Source: Saccharopolyspora aridisoli (GTDB lineage: Bacteria > Actinomycetota > Actinomycetes > Mycobacteriales > Pseudonocardiaceae). Taken from it: DNA of 64,000 bases. The translations under genes and the position numbers were made by a program. Where the stretch lies: contig NZ_SMKV01000005.1 of assembly GCF_004348445.1 (NCBI RefSeq), positions 171,956 to 235,955 of the forward strand, written 5' to 3'. Below the pieces are notes generated by a model. It was not told the origin of the DNA. It did not search any database and was given only the letters and a program-made list of their open reading frames with translations. This document shows positions 53,243-62,260 of this stretch, piece by piece; positions within the stretch are counted from its first letter, which is position 1, and each line of letters begins with the position of its first letter.

Positions 53243-54316
53243 TTGCCCACCGAACAGAACGACCCCGGCACGATCGAGTTCCCGCCCGTTCCGGCACCCG
53301 ACGAGCAGGCATCCCGGGAGGCCGTGGCGCGGCAGGCGCAGTTGACCAAGCCGGCGGGTTCGCTGGGACGGCTGGAAGAGCTCGGCGTGTGGTTCGCCGC
53401 GCGGCAGGGCGTGTGCCCTCCGCACCCGCCCGCACGCGCCCGCGTGGTCGTCTTCGCAGGTGACCACGGCATCGCCCAGCACGGCGTGTCGGCCTACCCG
53501 CCCGAGGTGACCGGCCAGATGGTCAGCAACTTCCTCTCCGGTGGCGCGGCGGTCAACGTGCTGGCCTCGCACGCCGGAGCGACCGTGCGCGTCGTGGACA
53601 TGTCGGTCACCGTCGACACCCCGCCGGTGGTCAGCGCGCACAAGGTGCGGCGCGGTTCCGGGGCTATTGACCGCGAGGACGCGCTGACCGACGAGGAGGT
53701 CCGAGCCGCCGTCCAAGCCGGGCGGACGATCGCCGACGAGGAGGTCGACTCAGGGGCCGACCTGCTCATCGCCGGGGACATGGGCATCGGCAACACCACT
53801 CCCGCCGCCGTGCTGATCTCGCTGCTCACCGGCACCGAACCGATCGCCGTCGTCGGGCGCGGCACCGGCATCGACGACAACGCGTGGATGCGCAAGACCG
53901 CGGCGATCCGCGACGCGTTGCGCCGGGCCCGCAAGGTGCACAACGACCCGATCGCGCTGCTGCGCACCTCCACCGGCGCCGACATCGCCGCCCTCGCGGG
54001 CTTCCTCGCGCAGGCCGCCGTGCGCAAGACCCCGGTGATGCTGGACGGAGTCGTCGTCGGAGCCGCGGCACTGGTCGCCGAAGAGCTCGCGCCCGGGGCC
54101 CGGCAGTGGTGGCTGGCCGGGCACCGGTCCGCCGAACCGGGCGGCCCGCTGGTGCTCCAGCACCTCGACTTGGAGCCGGTGCTGGACATGCGGCTGCGGC
54201 TCGGCGAAGGTTCCGGCGCGCTCACGGCGCTGCCGGTGCTGACCGCCGCGGTGAAGGTGCTCGGCGAGATGGCGACGTTCGACGAAGCCGGCGTCGCCGG
54301 AGAGGCCGGGGCTTGA
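53243..54316 (+). CDS. cobT: Nicotinate-nucleotide--dimethylbenzimidazole phosphoribosyltransferase
   Basis: A 357-aa enzyme that activates the lower ligand of cobalamin. [39 protein letters not shown] and [20 protein letters not shown] are the hallmark blocks. TTG 53243 is the start, six bases after GGAGG, and begins PTEQN. It overlaps cobS by four bases (TTGA). Homologue of Rv2207. Confidence 0.95.
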   Translation: MPTEQNDPGTIEFPPVPAPDEQASREAVARQAQLTKPAGSLGRLEELGVWFAARQGVCPPHPPARARVVVFAGDHGIAQHGVSAYPPEVTGQMVSNFLSGGAAVNVLASHAGATVRVVDMSVTVDTPPVVSAHKVRRGSGAIDREDALTDEEVRAAVQAGRTIADEEVDSGADLLIAGDMGIGNTTPAAVLISLLTGTEPIAVVGRGTGIDDNAWMRKTAAIRDALRRARKVHNDPIALLRTSTGADIAALAGFLAQAAVRKTPVMLDGVVVGAAALVAEELAPGARQWWLAGHRSAEPGGPLVLQHLDLEPVLDMRLRLGEGSGALTALPVLTAAVKVLGEMATFDEAGVAGEAGA

Positions 54317-55047
54317 CCGGCGGTCTGCGGCTGGCGGTGTCCTGGCTGACGGTGCTTCCGGTGCCCGCGAGGCAGGTCGACGACCGCTCGTGCCGGCAGG
54401 CGATCTCCTTCGCACCGCTGGTCGGGGTGCTGGTCGGCGGCGCCGGGGCGCTGGTGCTGTGGGGGTTGAGCTCGCTGGGCGCCCCGCCGATGCTCGCGGG
54501 CTTGCTCGTGGTGGCGCTGCTGGTGCTGGTCACCCGGGGCATGCACGTGGACGGCCTGGCCGACACGGTCGACGGGCTCGGCTGCTACGGGCCTCCGGAA
54601 CGCGCGCTGCAGGTGATGCGCGACGGCGGCGCCGGGCCGTTCGCGGTGGTCGCGCTGATCCTGGTGATCGGAGTGCAGGCCGCCAGCATCGGTGCGGTCG
54701 CGCAGACCCCGTGGGTGCTGGTGCTGGCCTGCGTCACCGGGCGCGCGGCGTTCGTGCTCTGCTGCCGGAGCGGCCTGCCGTCGGCACGCCCGGAGGGCAT
54801 GGGCGCCCTGGTCGCGGGGAGCCAGCCGCTGTGGCTGGTGATCGCCTGGTGGCTCGCGGCGACGCTGGCCGCCGCGCTGATCAGCCCGGCGGCGGCGGTG
54901 TCCGTCCTCGTCGCCGCGGGGGTGCTGCTGTTGTTCACCCGGCACGTCCGCCACCGCTTCGGCGGGATCACCGGTGACGTCCTCGGTGCGGCCTCGGAGC
55001 TCGCGACGACCATCGTCCTGGTGGGCGCGACGCTCGGTCAGTTCTAG
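54313..55047 (+). CDS. cobS: Adenosylcobinamide-GDP ribazoletransferase (cobalamin synthase)
   Basis: A 244-aa membrane enzyme joining adenosylcobinamide-GDP and alpha-ribazole in the last step before adenosylcobalamin phosphate. The Mg-binding motif [19 protein letters not shown] (DGxxDxxD) is present and six hydrophobic stretches follow. TTG 54313 overlaps the cobT stop. Homologue of Rv2208. The stop (TAG 55045-55047) is immediately followed by the right repeat. Confidence 0.93.
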   Translation: MTGGLRLAVSWLTVLPVPARQVDDRSCRQAISFAPLVGVLVGGAGALVLWGLSSLGAPPMLAGLLVVALLVLVTRGMHVDGLADTVDGLGCYGPPERALQVMRDGGAGPFAVVALILVIGVQAASIGAVAQTPWVLVLACVTGRAAFVLCCRSGLPSARPEGMGALVAGSQPLWLVIAWWLAATLAAALISPAAAVSVLVAAGVLLLFTRHVRHRFGGITGDVLGAASELATTIVLVGATLGQF

Positions 55048-55119
55048 TCCGAACTGTCCGGTCAGGTCCAGTCCGAACTGTCCGGCCAGAACGAACATCG
55101 ATCATGGACGGTTCGGACC
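55046..55119. repeat. 49-nt inverted repeat, right copy, plus a tandem partial copy
   Basis: Positions 55071-55119 are the reverse complement of 52507-52555, with 25 bases (55095-55119) identical. Just before, AGTCCGAACTGTCCGGTCAG (55046-55065) is repeated as 55070-55089 with one difference, so part of the unit is tandemly duplicated with period 24, overlapping the cobS stop. Confidence 0.75.
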
Positions 55120-55128
55120 TGGACCTCC

Positions 55129-55356
55129 TCAGGTCGCGCGGCGGTGGGCGCTCGGTGTGCCGCGGATGCTCTTGAAGGCCGCGCTGAAGGTGAAGGGATC
55201 GGCGCAACCGACGGTTCGAGCGATCCCTCCGCTGGTCGCCGAGTCGCGTTCGGCCAGGAGGTCGGCCGCGAGGGTCATGCGCCAGCGGGTGAGGTAGGTC
55301 GGCGGCGGTTCACCGACGAGATCGGTGAACCGCTTGGCCAGCGTCGAGCGCGACAT
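55129..55356 (-). pseudogene. Remnant of an AraC-family regulator (C-terminal HTH part only)
   Basis: About 75 codons align with the DNA-binding end of AraC proteins: SRSTLAKRFTDLVGEPPPTY then LTRWRMTLAADLLAERDS and FTFSAAFKSIRGTPSAHRR. The cupin-type sensor domain that should precede it is absent, and conserved positions are changed (VGCADPF instead of the usual VGY-type motif). I judge it a decaying gene; a functional mini-regulator is unlikely. Confidence 0.65.
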
Positions 55357-55440
55357 CCCCGATTCCTCGCTCGTCGTCGCCGCACCCCGACCGCGGAACG
55401 GTGGGTCTCGGTCCCCGACCGCGCGGCGGTGCGAACCGGC

Positions 55441-55600
55441 GGAGCTGGTCGAACGCCTCGCCGCCCGCTACTGGGACCTCGACGACCCGACCCGCGCGCG
55501 CACGACCTCGCCGGACTCCGCTCCGGGACCTGGGTCCGGATCGTCCTGCACCCGGACGAGGTCACCCGCCTCGACTTCTGGGCACGACGACGCCCCCTGC
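55441..55600 (+). pseudogene. Frameshifted coding remnant
   Basis: A stretch that reads sensibly only by changing frame once: LVERLAARYWDLDDPTRAR in one frame, then AHDLAGLRSGTWVRIVLHPD and DEVTRLDFWARRR one base over. The two parts look like continuous protein and are not in any long ORF, so it is probably a broken gene. The family is not recognised. Together with the AraC remnant it marks the region 55.1-55.6 kb as degraded. Confidence 0.45.
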
Positions 55601-55634
55601 GATCAACGGCGACGGGCGTCGGTGGGCCAGGTGC

Positions 55635-56738
55635 TCAGCCGAGCTCGATCATCCAGCCGTGGGTGTCCTCGGCCGTGCCGTACTGGATCGCGGTCAGGCG
55701 TTCCCGGAGCTTCATCGTGACCTCGCCGGGTCGGCCGTCGGCGACGCCGAACTCGCCGTCGCGGTGCTTGACGTGGCCGACCGGGGTGATCACCGCAGCG
55801 GTGCCGCAGGCGAAGACCTCGGTGAGCTCGCCGGTGGTGGCCGCCTTCTCCCACTCCTCGACGGTGATCTTGCGCTCCTCGACCTGCATGCCGAGCTCCT
55901 TGCCCAGCTCCAGCAGCGAGGATCGGGTCACGCCGGGCAGCAGGCTGCCGCTCAGCGCCGGAGTCACCAGCTTCGCGTCGGCACCGGAGCCGAACACGAA
56001 GAACAGGTTCATGCCGCCCATCTCCTCGACCGTGTGCCGGTCGCAGGCGTCCAGCCAGACCACCTGGTCGCAGCCCTGCTCCACGGCCTGCGCCTGCGCC
56101 AGGAACGACGCCGCGTAGTTGCCCGCGAACTTGGCCGCGCCGGTGCCGCCGGGAGCGGCGCGCACGTACTCGTGGCTCAGCCACACCGTCACCGGCTTCA
56201 CGCCACCGGCGAAGTAGGAGCCGGCCGGCGAGGCGATCAGCGAGTACAGGTAGGTCTTCGACGGGTGGTTCACGCCCAGGCCGATCTCGGTGGAGACCAT
56301 GAAGGGCCGCAGGTACAGCGAGCTCTCACCAGCGCTGGGCACCCAGTCGCGATCCACCGCGACCAGCTCGCGCAGCGATTCGAGGAACAGCTCCTCGGGC
56401 AACTCCGCCATCGCGATCCGGTTCGCGGAGCTGCGGAAACGGCGGGCGTTGGCGTCCGGGCGGAACGCCGCGATCGAGCCATCGGGCTGGCGGTAGGCCT
56501 TGAGCCCCTCGAAGATCGCCTGCGCGTAGTGCAGGACCGACGTCGCCGGGTCGAACTCCAGCGTGTGGTACGGCTCCAGGCGGGCGTCGTGCCAGCCCTG
56601 GTCCTCAGACCACTTGATCGTCACCATGTGGTCGGTGAAGAACTTTCCGAACCCGGGATTCTCCAGTACCTCCGCGCGGCGCTCGGCTGAGGCCGGTTGC
56701 GGGTTGGGGGTCCGGGTGAAAGACAGTTCTCCGTTCAT
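55635..56738 (-). CDS. ilvE: Branched-chain amino acid aminotransferase
   Basis: A 367-aa fold-type IV PLP enzyme for Val, Leu and Ile. Motifs: [41 protein letters not shown] Lys in [15 protein letters not shown] and the [19 protein letters not shown] C-terminal block; [15 protein letters not shown] is the usual substrate loop. Start ATG 56738. Upstream, GATACC lies eight bases before the ATG, so the transcript may be leaderless. Equivalent of Rv2210c. Confidence 0.95.
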   Translation of the reverse strand: MNGELSFTRTPNPQPASAERRAEVLENPGFGKFFTDHMVTIKWSEDQGWHDARLEPYHTLEFDPATSVLHYAQAIFEGLKAYRQPDGSIAAFRPDANARRFRSSANRIAMAELPEELFLESLRELVAVDRDWVPSAGESSLYLRPFMVSTEIGLGVNHPSKTYLYSLIASPAGSYFAGGVKPVTVWLSHEYVRAAPGGTGAAKFAGNYAASFLAQAQAVEQGCDQVVWLDACDRHTVEEMGGMNLFFVFGSGADAKLVTPALSGSLLPGVTRSSLLELGKELGMQVEERKITVEEWEKAATTGELTEVFACGTAAVITPVGHVKHRDGEFGVADGRPGEVTMKLRERLTAIQYGTAEDTHGWMIELG

Positions 56739-56873
56739 GCGCGTACGGTATCGCGTGCGCTGGAGCAGTGAAAACCGGCTTGACGTCAGTTGGTCATCCA
56801 AGTATCCGACCGCTGCTAAGCGGACGCGGAGATTCTGCTGATTCCTCCGCTGCGCGCGACATATGATGGGGTC

Positions 56874-57170
56874 ATGACGCAGGCCCAGAACACCCCCGCG
56901 CCGCAGCCCACCTCGGTCCCGCAGGACGTCCGCGCAGGTGTGCTGGCCGGCCTGATGCCGTTCGGCGCGGGCATGCTGCTCACCCTCGGCTACGCCTGGA
57001 TCGGCGTGTTCGGGGTCGTCCTCGCAGCGATCGGGGCCGCGGGCTGGGCCTTCTGGTGGCGCAACAAGTACCAGCAGTGGTTCCCGCAGCAGGTGACCAC
57101 CGGTTCGGTGGTCGGCACGACCGTCCTGGTCGCGGTGATCACCCTTCTGCTGTTCGTCTCGATCAGCTGA
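56874..57170 (+). CDS. Small membrane protein, unknown function
   Basis: A 98-aa protein with three hydrophobic helices ([35 protein letters not shown] and [20 protein letters not shown]) after a polar 20-residue N-terminus. ATG 56874. Divergent from ilvE; the gap holds both promoters. Nothing more specific can be said. Confidence 0.7.
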   Translation: MTQAQNTPAPQPTSVPQDVRAGVLAGLMPFGAGMLLTLGYAWIGVFGVVLAAIGAAGWAFWWRNKYQQWFPQQVTTGSVVGTTVLVAVITLLLFVSIS

Positions 57171-57176
57171 CTTCCC

Positions 57177-57313
57177 TCGGTCCCACTCATCTCGATGAGG
57201 GTTGCGGGTGGGGACCTGAGCGGCTCCGTGAACTCCGTGCGCCGCTCATCGAGCATGTCGATACGTGGCTTCGCGGCGTGCTCGCCACGAAGAGGAACCG
57301 GCTTCGCCGGTTG
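57177..57313 (-). repeat. Intergenic repeat, copy D, multi-hairpin
   Basis: Minus-strand member of the 32.5/34.6/36.9 kb repeat family between two converging genes. Shared blocks read on the minus strand: GTGGCGAGCACGCCGCGA, ACGGAGTTCACGGAGCCGC and CAGGTCCCCACCCGCA. It can fold into a row of hairpins, for example AACCGGC/GCCGGTT (57297-57313), a 10-bp CTTCGTGGCG/CGCCGCGAAG, ATCGA/TCGAT and GAGCGGC/GCCGCTC, and a closing GGTCCCA-type stem around 57180-57220. Confidence 0.6.
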
Positions 57314-57314
57314 A

Positions 57315-57980
57315 CTACTGCAGCAGGTGCACGGGGAGCTTCGGCACGGACCACGACGGGTCCGGACGGGCGTCGCAGTAGGTGCCGTCGAAGGGGAACG
57401 CGCCGTCCTTGGCCAGCGAGATCATCTCCTCTCCTTCAGCGCGCAGCTTGGCCAGTTCGAAGTGGCTGAAACGGCCTGCGGCCAGCGCGTCGTCGAGCTC
57501 GTCCTCGTCCTTCCAGGACCAACTGCCGTCCGCCTTGACCTCGACGTCCAAGACGCCGTCGACCCGCCGCACGCCGTGTTCATCCCGGCCGCGCGGGATT
57601 TCGAGATTGACGTACCAGTTCCGGAATTGCCCGCTCGGCTCGAAGAACCACCACACCGACGACCACCGGTTCTCGAAGACCAAGCGCAACGTCGAGGTGC
57701 CGCGCCAGGTCGACAGGGCCGGCACGCGCGGCCCCGAGAACCGCTCCGCGAGCGGCAATTCACGCGGGTGCCGCCCGTCCGGCGAAGTCGTGGTCCGGAC
57801 CGGGGTGTCCGGCAGCACCCAGCACAGCAGCTCCTCGCCGTCGTCGGAGACGACGCGAGCCGGGTGCACGTTCCCGAGCGAGCCGTCCAGGCGCCAGAAG
57901 CTGTAGAGCACCTCGTCACCCGAGGACCACTGGTAGCGCTGAGAATTCCAAGTGATCTCGTCCACAATCGAATTGGGCAT
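57315..57980 (-). CDS. DUF402-family protein
   Basis: A 221-aa protein of the DUF402 fold (relatives include nucleoside di- and triphosphate phosphatases): RLVFENRWSSVWWFFEPSGQ and FRNWYVNLEIPRGRDEHGVR are the metal/nucleotide pocket signature (acidic residues next to WYVN). ATG 57980, eight bases after the permease stop, so the two form an operon. Its stop lies at the edge of repeat copy D. Enzymatic role is not certain. Confidence 0.8.
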   Translation of the reverse strand: MPNSIVDEITWNSQRYQWSSGDEVLYSFWRLDGSLGNVHPARVVSDDGEELLCWVLPDTPVRTTTSPDGRHPRELPLAERFSGPRVPALSTWRGTSTLRLVFENRWSSVWWFFEPSGQFRNWYVNLEIPRGRDEHGVRRVDGVLDVEVKADGSWSWKDEDELDDALAAGRFSHFELAKLRAEGEEMISLAKDGAFPFDGTYCDARPDPSWSVPKLPVHLLQ

Positions 57981-57987
57981 GACCGCC

Positions 57988-59268
57988 TCATTTCCACCGG
58001 CGCGAAACGACTCCCGCCAGCAAAGGACCGACAACAACCACTCCGAGCGTTGTCAGCATCGCAGAAACCGGCATGCTCATCGCCAGCACAACCGACAAAC
58101 CCATCCCAAGGCATGCACCCCGGATGGGCCAAGTGGGTCCATCGGAGAGCAGCGAACGGGCTCCTGCGTTGGCAAGAGCGTAGTGCAGGAGCAGCGCGCA
58201 GGCCGCGAAGGACATCAACGCGATCGGGTCGATGAGCTGGGAGACGATCACCGCCGCGACCCCGGCGATCAGGTCCAGCAGGTACGGCGTCCCGTATGGA
58301 CCGGCGCGTCCCAGGACGCGCGGGAGCTCACCGTCGCGCACCATCGCCAGCCCCGTCGAGCGCAGCGATTCCAGCGCGCCCAGCAGCACCGGCAGCAGCG
58401 CGACAGCCGCCCCGACGCACACCAGCGGCACCAGGTCGGCGGCAGCGGCGGCGGTGAGCACGTCCCGGATCGGCATCGGCGACAGCGCCAGCCGCTCCCA
58501 ACCGAGCTGGTAGGTCAGGGCCGCGATCACCAACCCCAGCAGCACCGTCACCGCCACCAGCGAGATCGTTACCGCGCGGCAGGTGGCCGCCCAGGGCGCG
58601 CGGTCGCCGTCCTCGGCGGGCGCGGCGAGTCGTTCGAAACCGGTGAAGGCGAGGAACAGCACCCCACCTGCGCCGATGATGCCGACGGCGCTGTCGTTGG
58701 AGGCGCCGGGATCGATGTGCGCGGGACTGCCTCGAACCGGGTCGATGGTGAAGCAGATCACCACCACCAGCACGATCACCGCCAAGCTGAGCGCGACCCA
58801 CGACCAGGCGGCGGCACCGCGGATCCGCAGCCCGGTGGTCGCCGAGAGCACCACCAGCAGGATCGCCGCCCCCGCCACCAGGGCGCTGGCCGAAGGCAGG
58901 AAGAACTGGCCGATCACGCGGGCGATCGCGGCGATCGCGGCGACCTGCGCGGCCAGGTGGGCCGAGGCGCCGATGCGGGCGGGCAGCAGCCCCATCCGCT
59001 CGCGCACGCACGCGTAGGTCGCACCGGGCCCGTGGTGGGCTCGGGACTGGTGGGCGACAGCGGAGGACGCGCAGACGGCTGCCAGCAGCGCGAACGGCAG
59101 ACCCAGCGGCGCCCACGGCCCGGCCGCCGCGGCTGCGGGCGCGGGCCCGAGCAGCACACCGATGCCGACCATGCCGCTGAGCGCGAGCGGCAACGCGTCG
59201 CGGCCGGTCGTCAACCGGCTGTCCGTTTCCAGGGTCACCGGACCACCCTTGCAGACGAGCGCGGGCAC
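57988..59268 (-). CDS. APC-superfamily amino acid permease
   Basis: A 426-aa integral membrane transporter with about twelve helices; ALPLALSGMVGIGVLLGPAP is the first-helix glycine motif typical of the APC superfamily and the GGVLFLAFTGFERLAAPAED region its helix 6. Start GTG 59268, five bases after AGGAGG. First gene of a two-gene unit with the DUF402 protein. Substrate unknown; cationic amino acids or polyamines are usual in such families. Confidence 0.82.
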   Translation of the reverse strand: MPALVCKGGPVTLETDSRLTTGRDALPLALSGMVGIGVLLGPAPAAAAAGPWAPLGLPFALLAAVCASSAVAHQSRAHHGPGATYACVRERMGLLPARIGASAHLAAQVAAIAAIARVIGQFFLPSASALVAGAAILLVVLSATTGLRIRGAAAWSWVALSLAVIVLVVVICFTIDPVRGSPAHIDPGASNDSAVGIIGAGGVLFLAFTGFERLAAPAEDGDRAPWAATCRAVTISLVAVTVLLGLVIAALTYQLGWERLALSPMPIRDVLTAAAAADLVPLVCVGAAVALLPVLLGALESLRSTGLAMVRDGELPRVLGRAGPYGTPYLLDLIAGVAAVIVSQLIDPIALMSFAACALLLHYALANAGARSLLSDGPTWPIRGACLGMGLSVVLAMSMPVSAMLTTLGVVVVGPLLAGVVSRRWK

Positions 59269-59429
59269 TTCAGCCTCCTGTCGGCCGACTCATGGCGGAA
59301 GAGGGCCGGTGAGCGTATGACGGACGTGTTGACCACTGCCCTCCCGCCACGCTCACGGTGAACACGCCGATCACCGGCGGACCCGGCGTTCTAGAGTGCG
59401 GGAAAGGCACCGATCCGGAGGATGACCAC

Positions 59430-60917
59430 GTGACGACCCCGAAACTCACCCTCACCGACACCGCGGTGGCCAAGCTGAGCGTGGACGCGCTCGTCATCGG
59501 CACCGCCTCCGGCGCCGACGGCCTGCAGCTCGCACCCGGTGCCGAGCCGGTCGCCACCGCCTTCGACGGCGACCTGGTCAAGGTGCTGACGTCGCTGGGC
59601 GCGAGCGGGAAGGCGGATGAGGTCGTCAAGCTGCCCGCCCACGGGTTGGCAGCGACCGTGCTGCTGGCCGTCGGTCTGGGCAAGACCGGCGAGGACGACC
59701 CGAGCGCCGAGGCCGTCCGCCGCGCCTCCGGTGCCGCCGCCCGCGCGATGCCCGGTGTGGAGCACGCCGCGACCACGCTGCCCGCCGTCGACCTCTCCGC
59801 CGCGGTGCAGGGCACGGTCATGGGCGCCTACGGCTTCACCGAGTACAAGTCGAGCAGCGGTGACGGTCCGGTGGCCGCGGTGGACTTCGTGGTCCGCGAC
59901 GCCAAGGCCGACACCGCCACCCACGCGCTCAAGGGCGGCGCCGCGATCGGCGAGGCGGTCAACACCGCTCGCGACCTGATCAACACCCCGCCGAACGACC
60001 TGTTCCCCGCCTCCTTCGCCGAGCGCGCCACCGAACTGGCCAAGGCCGCCGGCCTGGAGGTCGAGGTCCTCGACGAGGCGGCGCTGCGCAAGCAGGGCTT
60101 CGGCGGCATCCTCGGTGTCGGCGCGGGCTCGTCGCGCCCGCCGCGCATGGTGCGGCTGCGGCACAAGGGCCCGAAGGCCGCGAAGAAGGTCGCGCTGGTC
60201 GGCAAGGGCATCACCTTCGACACCGGTGGCATCTCGCTGAAGCCGGGCGGGGGCATGGAGAACATGACCTCGGACATGTCCGGTGCCGCTTCGGTGATCG
60301 CGACGATGGTGCTCGCGGCGAAGCTGAACTACCCGCTGGAGATCACAGCGACCGTGCCGATGGCCGAGAACATGCCCTCGGGCACCGCCTACCGCCCCGG
60401 TGACGTGCTGAAGATGTACGGCGGCAAGACCGTCGAGGTGCTCAACACCGATGCCGAGGGCCGGCTGGTCCTGGTCGACGCGATGGCCCGCGCCTGCGAG
60501 GACGAGCCCGACTACCTGATCGAGACCTCGACGCTGACCGGTGCGCAGGTCGTCGCGCTGGGCAACCGCACCCCGGGCGTGATGGGCGAGGACGGCTTCC
60601 GCGACCGGGTCGCCAGGCTGTCGCAGGCCGTGGGCGAGGGCGGCTGGCCGATGCCGCTGCCGGACGAGCTGCGCGCGGACCTGGACTCCAAGCTCGCCGA
60701 CCTGGCCAACGTCACCAACCACCGCTGGGGCGGCATGCTCGCCGCGGGCATCTTCCTCCGGGAGTTCGTGGCCGAGGGCGTGCAGTGGGCGCACATCGAC
60801 ATCGCGGGCCCGGCCTACAACACCAACTCGCCGTGGGGCTACACGCCCAAGGGCGGCACCGGCGTTCCGGTCCGCACCCTCGCGGCGGTTCTCGCCGACA
60901 TCGCCGAGAACGGCTGA
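59430..60917 (+). CDS. pepA: Leucyl aminopeptidase (M17)
   Basis: A 495-aa cytoplasmic two-metal aminopeptidase, equivalent to Rv2213. Metal site blocks: [20 protein letters not shown] (Lys and Asp), [11 protein letters not shown] (Asp) and [16 protein letters not shown] (Asp, Glu, Arg), the M17 signature. The N-terminal half is the non-catalytic domain. GTG 59430 has GGAGG eight bases upstream. Divergent from the permease. Peptide turnover is its likely job. Confidence 0.95.
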   Translation: MTTPKLTLTDTAVAKLSVDALVIGTASGADGLQLAPGAEPVATAFDGDLVKVLTSLGASGKADEVVKLPAHGLAATVLLAVGLGKTGEDDPSAEAVRRASGAAARAMPGVEHAATTLPAVDLSAAVQGTVMGAYGFTEYKSSSGDGPVAAVDFVVRDAKADTATHALKGGAAIGEAVNTARDLINTPPNDLFPASFAERATELAKAAGLEVEVLDEAALRKQGFGGILGVGAGSSRPPRMVRLRHKGPKAAKKVALVGKGITFDTGGISLKPGGGMENMTSDMSGAASVIATMVLAAKLNYPLEITATVPMAENMPSGTAYRPGDVLKMYGGKTVEVLNTDAEGRLVLVDAMARACEDEPDYLIETSTLTGAQVVALGNRTPGVMGEDGFRDRVARLSQAVGEGGWPMPLPDELRADLDSKLADLANVTNHRWGGMLAAGIFLREFVAEGVQWAHIDIAGPAYNTNSPWGYTPKGGTGVPVRTLAAVLADIAENG

Positions 60918-60937
60918 GTGCGCGCATAGCGGGTCCA

Positions 60938-60973
60938 CCCGGGGCCGACCGACCTACCACGGTCGGCCCCGGG
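60938..60973 (+). terminator. Terminator after pepA
   Basis: A perfect 13-bp stem (60938-60950 with 60961-60973, loop of 10), 20 bases after the pepA stop. Confidence 0.85.
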
Positions 60974-61099
60974 CGGAACCGGCGAACCGGCCACGATGCG
61001 GAACGGAAGTTTCAACACGGGGCCACCTCGACCCCGCTTTTGTGATACGAGTCACGAAAAGGTCACCACCGCGGGGCGCGCCGATGTCACGATGGGTTC

Positions 61100-61600
61100 A
61101 TGACCGAATCGCAACCGGCCACGCTGACCGCGACCAGGCACGGCTATCAGGTCGATGTGGTGTGGACCGGCAACACCGGCCAGGGCACCACCTCCTACCA
61201 CAGCTACGAGCGCACCCACGAGGTGCGAGCCGTCGGCAAGGACTCCATCGACGCGTCCGCCGACCCGGTGTTCCTGGGTGACGCGGACCGCTACAACCCC
61301 GAAGAACTACTCGTCGCATCGCTGTCGCAGTGCCACATGCTCTGGTTCCTGCACCTGGCGGCCGACTCCGGCGTCGTGGTCACCGGCTACCACGACCACG
61401 CGCGCGGCATCCTGGCCGAGAACTCCGACGGCACGGGCCAGTTCGAGGCCGTCGAGCTGGCACCGGAGGTCACCGTCTGCGACCTGGCGACCGTCGACGT
61501 CGCCGAGGCGCTGCACGAGCGCGCCCACGAGCTCTGCTACATCGCCAAGTCCGTGACGTTCCCGGTGCGGTGCACGCCGACGACGCGCGTCGCGAACTGA
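61100..61600 (+). CDS. OsmC-family thiol peroxidase-like protein
   Basis: A 166-aa OsmC/Ohr-fold protein. The two redox cysteines are in SLSQCHMLWFLHLAA and RAHELCYIAKSVTF, the geometry required for organic hydroperoxide reduction. NPEELLVASLSQCHM is the family block. ATG 61100. Separated from pepA by a strong terminator, so it has its own promoter in the 60974-61099 stretch. Confidence 0.88.
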   Translation: MTESQPATLTATRHGYQVDVVWTGNTGQGTTSYHSYERTHEVRAVGKDSIDASADPVFLGDADRYNPEELLVASLSQCHMLWFLHLAADSGVVVTGYHDHARGILAENSDGTGQFEAVELAPEVTVCDLATVDVAEALHERAHELCYIAKSVTFPVRCTPTTRVAN

Positions 61601-61673
61601 TCCACCGACGAATCGATTCAGCCATCAGCGCGGCCGTGCACGCCGCGAATCCGCGAAATCGCGACTCGCGCGT

Positions 61674-62024
61674 TCACGGCCGTTCGTCGGCGGCGCGCTG
61701 CGCGCGCTTGCGGAGAATGCGCTGCCGCGCCTGGTAATCACGCATTCGCTGCGGATATCCGACCTTGGCGACTTCGTAGAGCGGAATGCCGAGCCGACTG
61801 GTGAAGCGCCCGGCCGCCGAGGGCGACTCGACCCGTCGACGCGTCCATTCCCCGTCGTGCGCGATGAGCAGCAGCGTCGTCTCGGTGACCAACGTGCGCG
61901 GTTCGAGGTACCCCTCGACACCGCGGCGCTGCGCCGCCCAGTTCCGGAGGTGCTCCGCGTCCGCGGACGAGGCGCGTCGCGCGGTACCGGGACGGCGGTT
62001 GCGGAACCGGTCGAATAAGCCCAC
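61674..62024 (-). CDS. Hypothetical small basic protein
   Basis: A 116-aa protein, unrecognised. It starts at GTG 62024, seven bases after GGGAGGCG, with VGLFDRFRNRRPGTARR, continues with strands LEPRTLVTETTLLLIAHDGEWTRR-type, and ends in a basic helix (DYQARQRILRKRAQRAADER). An in-frame extension to 62156 would run into the promoter region of lpdA. Its base composition is like its neighbours, so it is likely real. Confidence 0.6.
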   Translation of the reverse strand: MGLFDRFRNRRPGTARRASSADAEHLRNWAAQRRGVEGYLEPRTLVTETTLLLIAHDGEWTRRRVESPSAAGRFTSRLGIPLYEVAKVGYPQRMRDYQARQRILRKRAQRAADERP

Positions 62025-62260
62025 CGAACTCGCCTCCCAATCCGATTCAGGCCGACCACATTCGATTTTGCCACCGCGAACATGTGCGGAGTGTGAAAAC
62101 GAGCTGAGAATGCGCGGTGCCCAGGTGATGAATGCAGCACAGATCACCCGGCCCACCGCGCATCGGCCGCTCGGGTGGTGACAAGATGGCTGGTGGTGTG
62201 CATGACCACCAGGTCACGCGACCAACCGCAAGTCAATGACGCCCTGTCGAGGAGTGCGAA

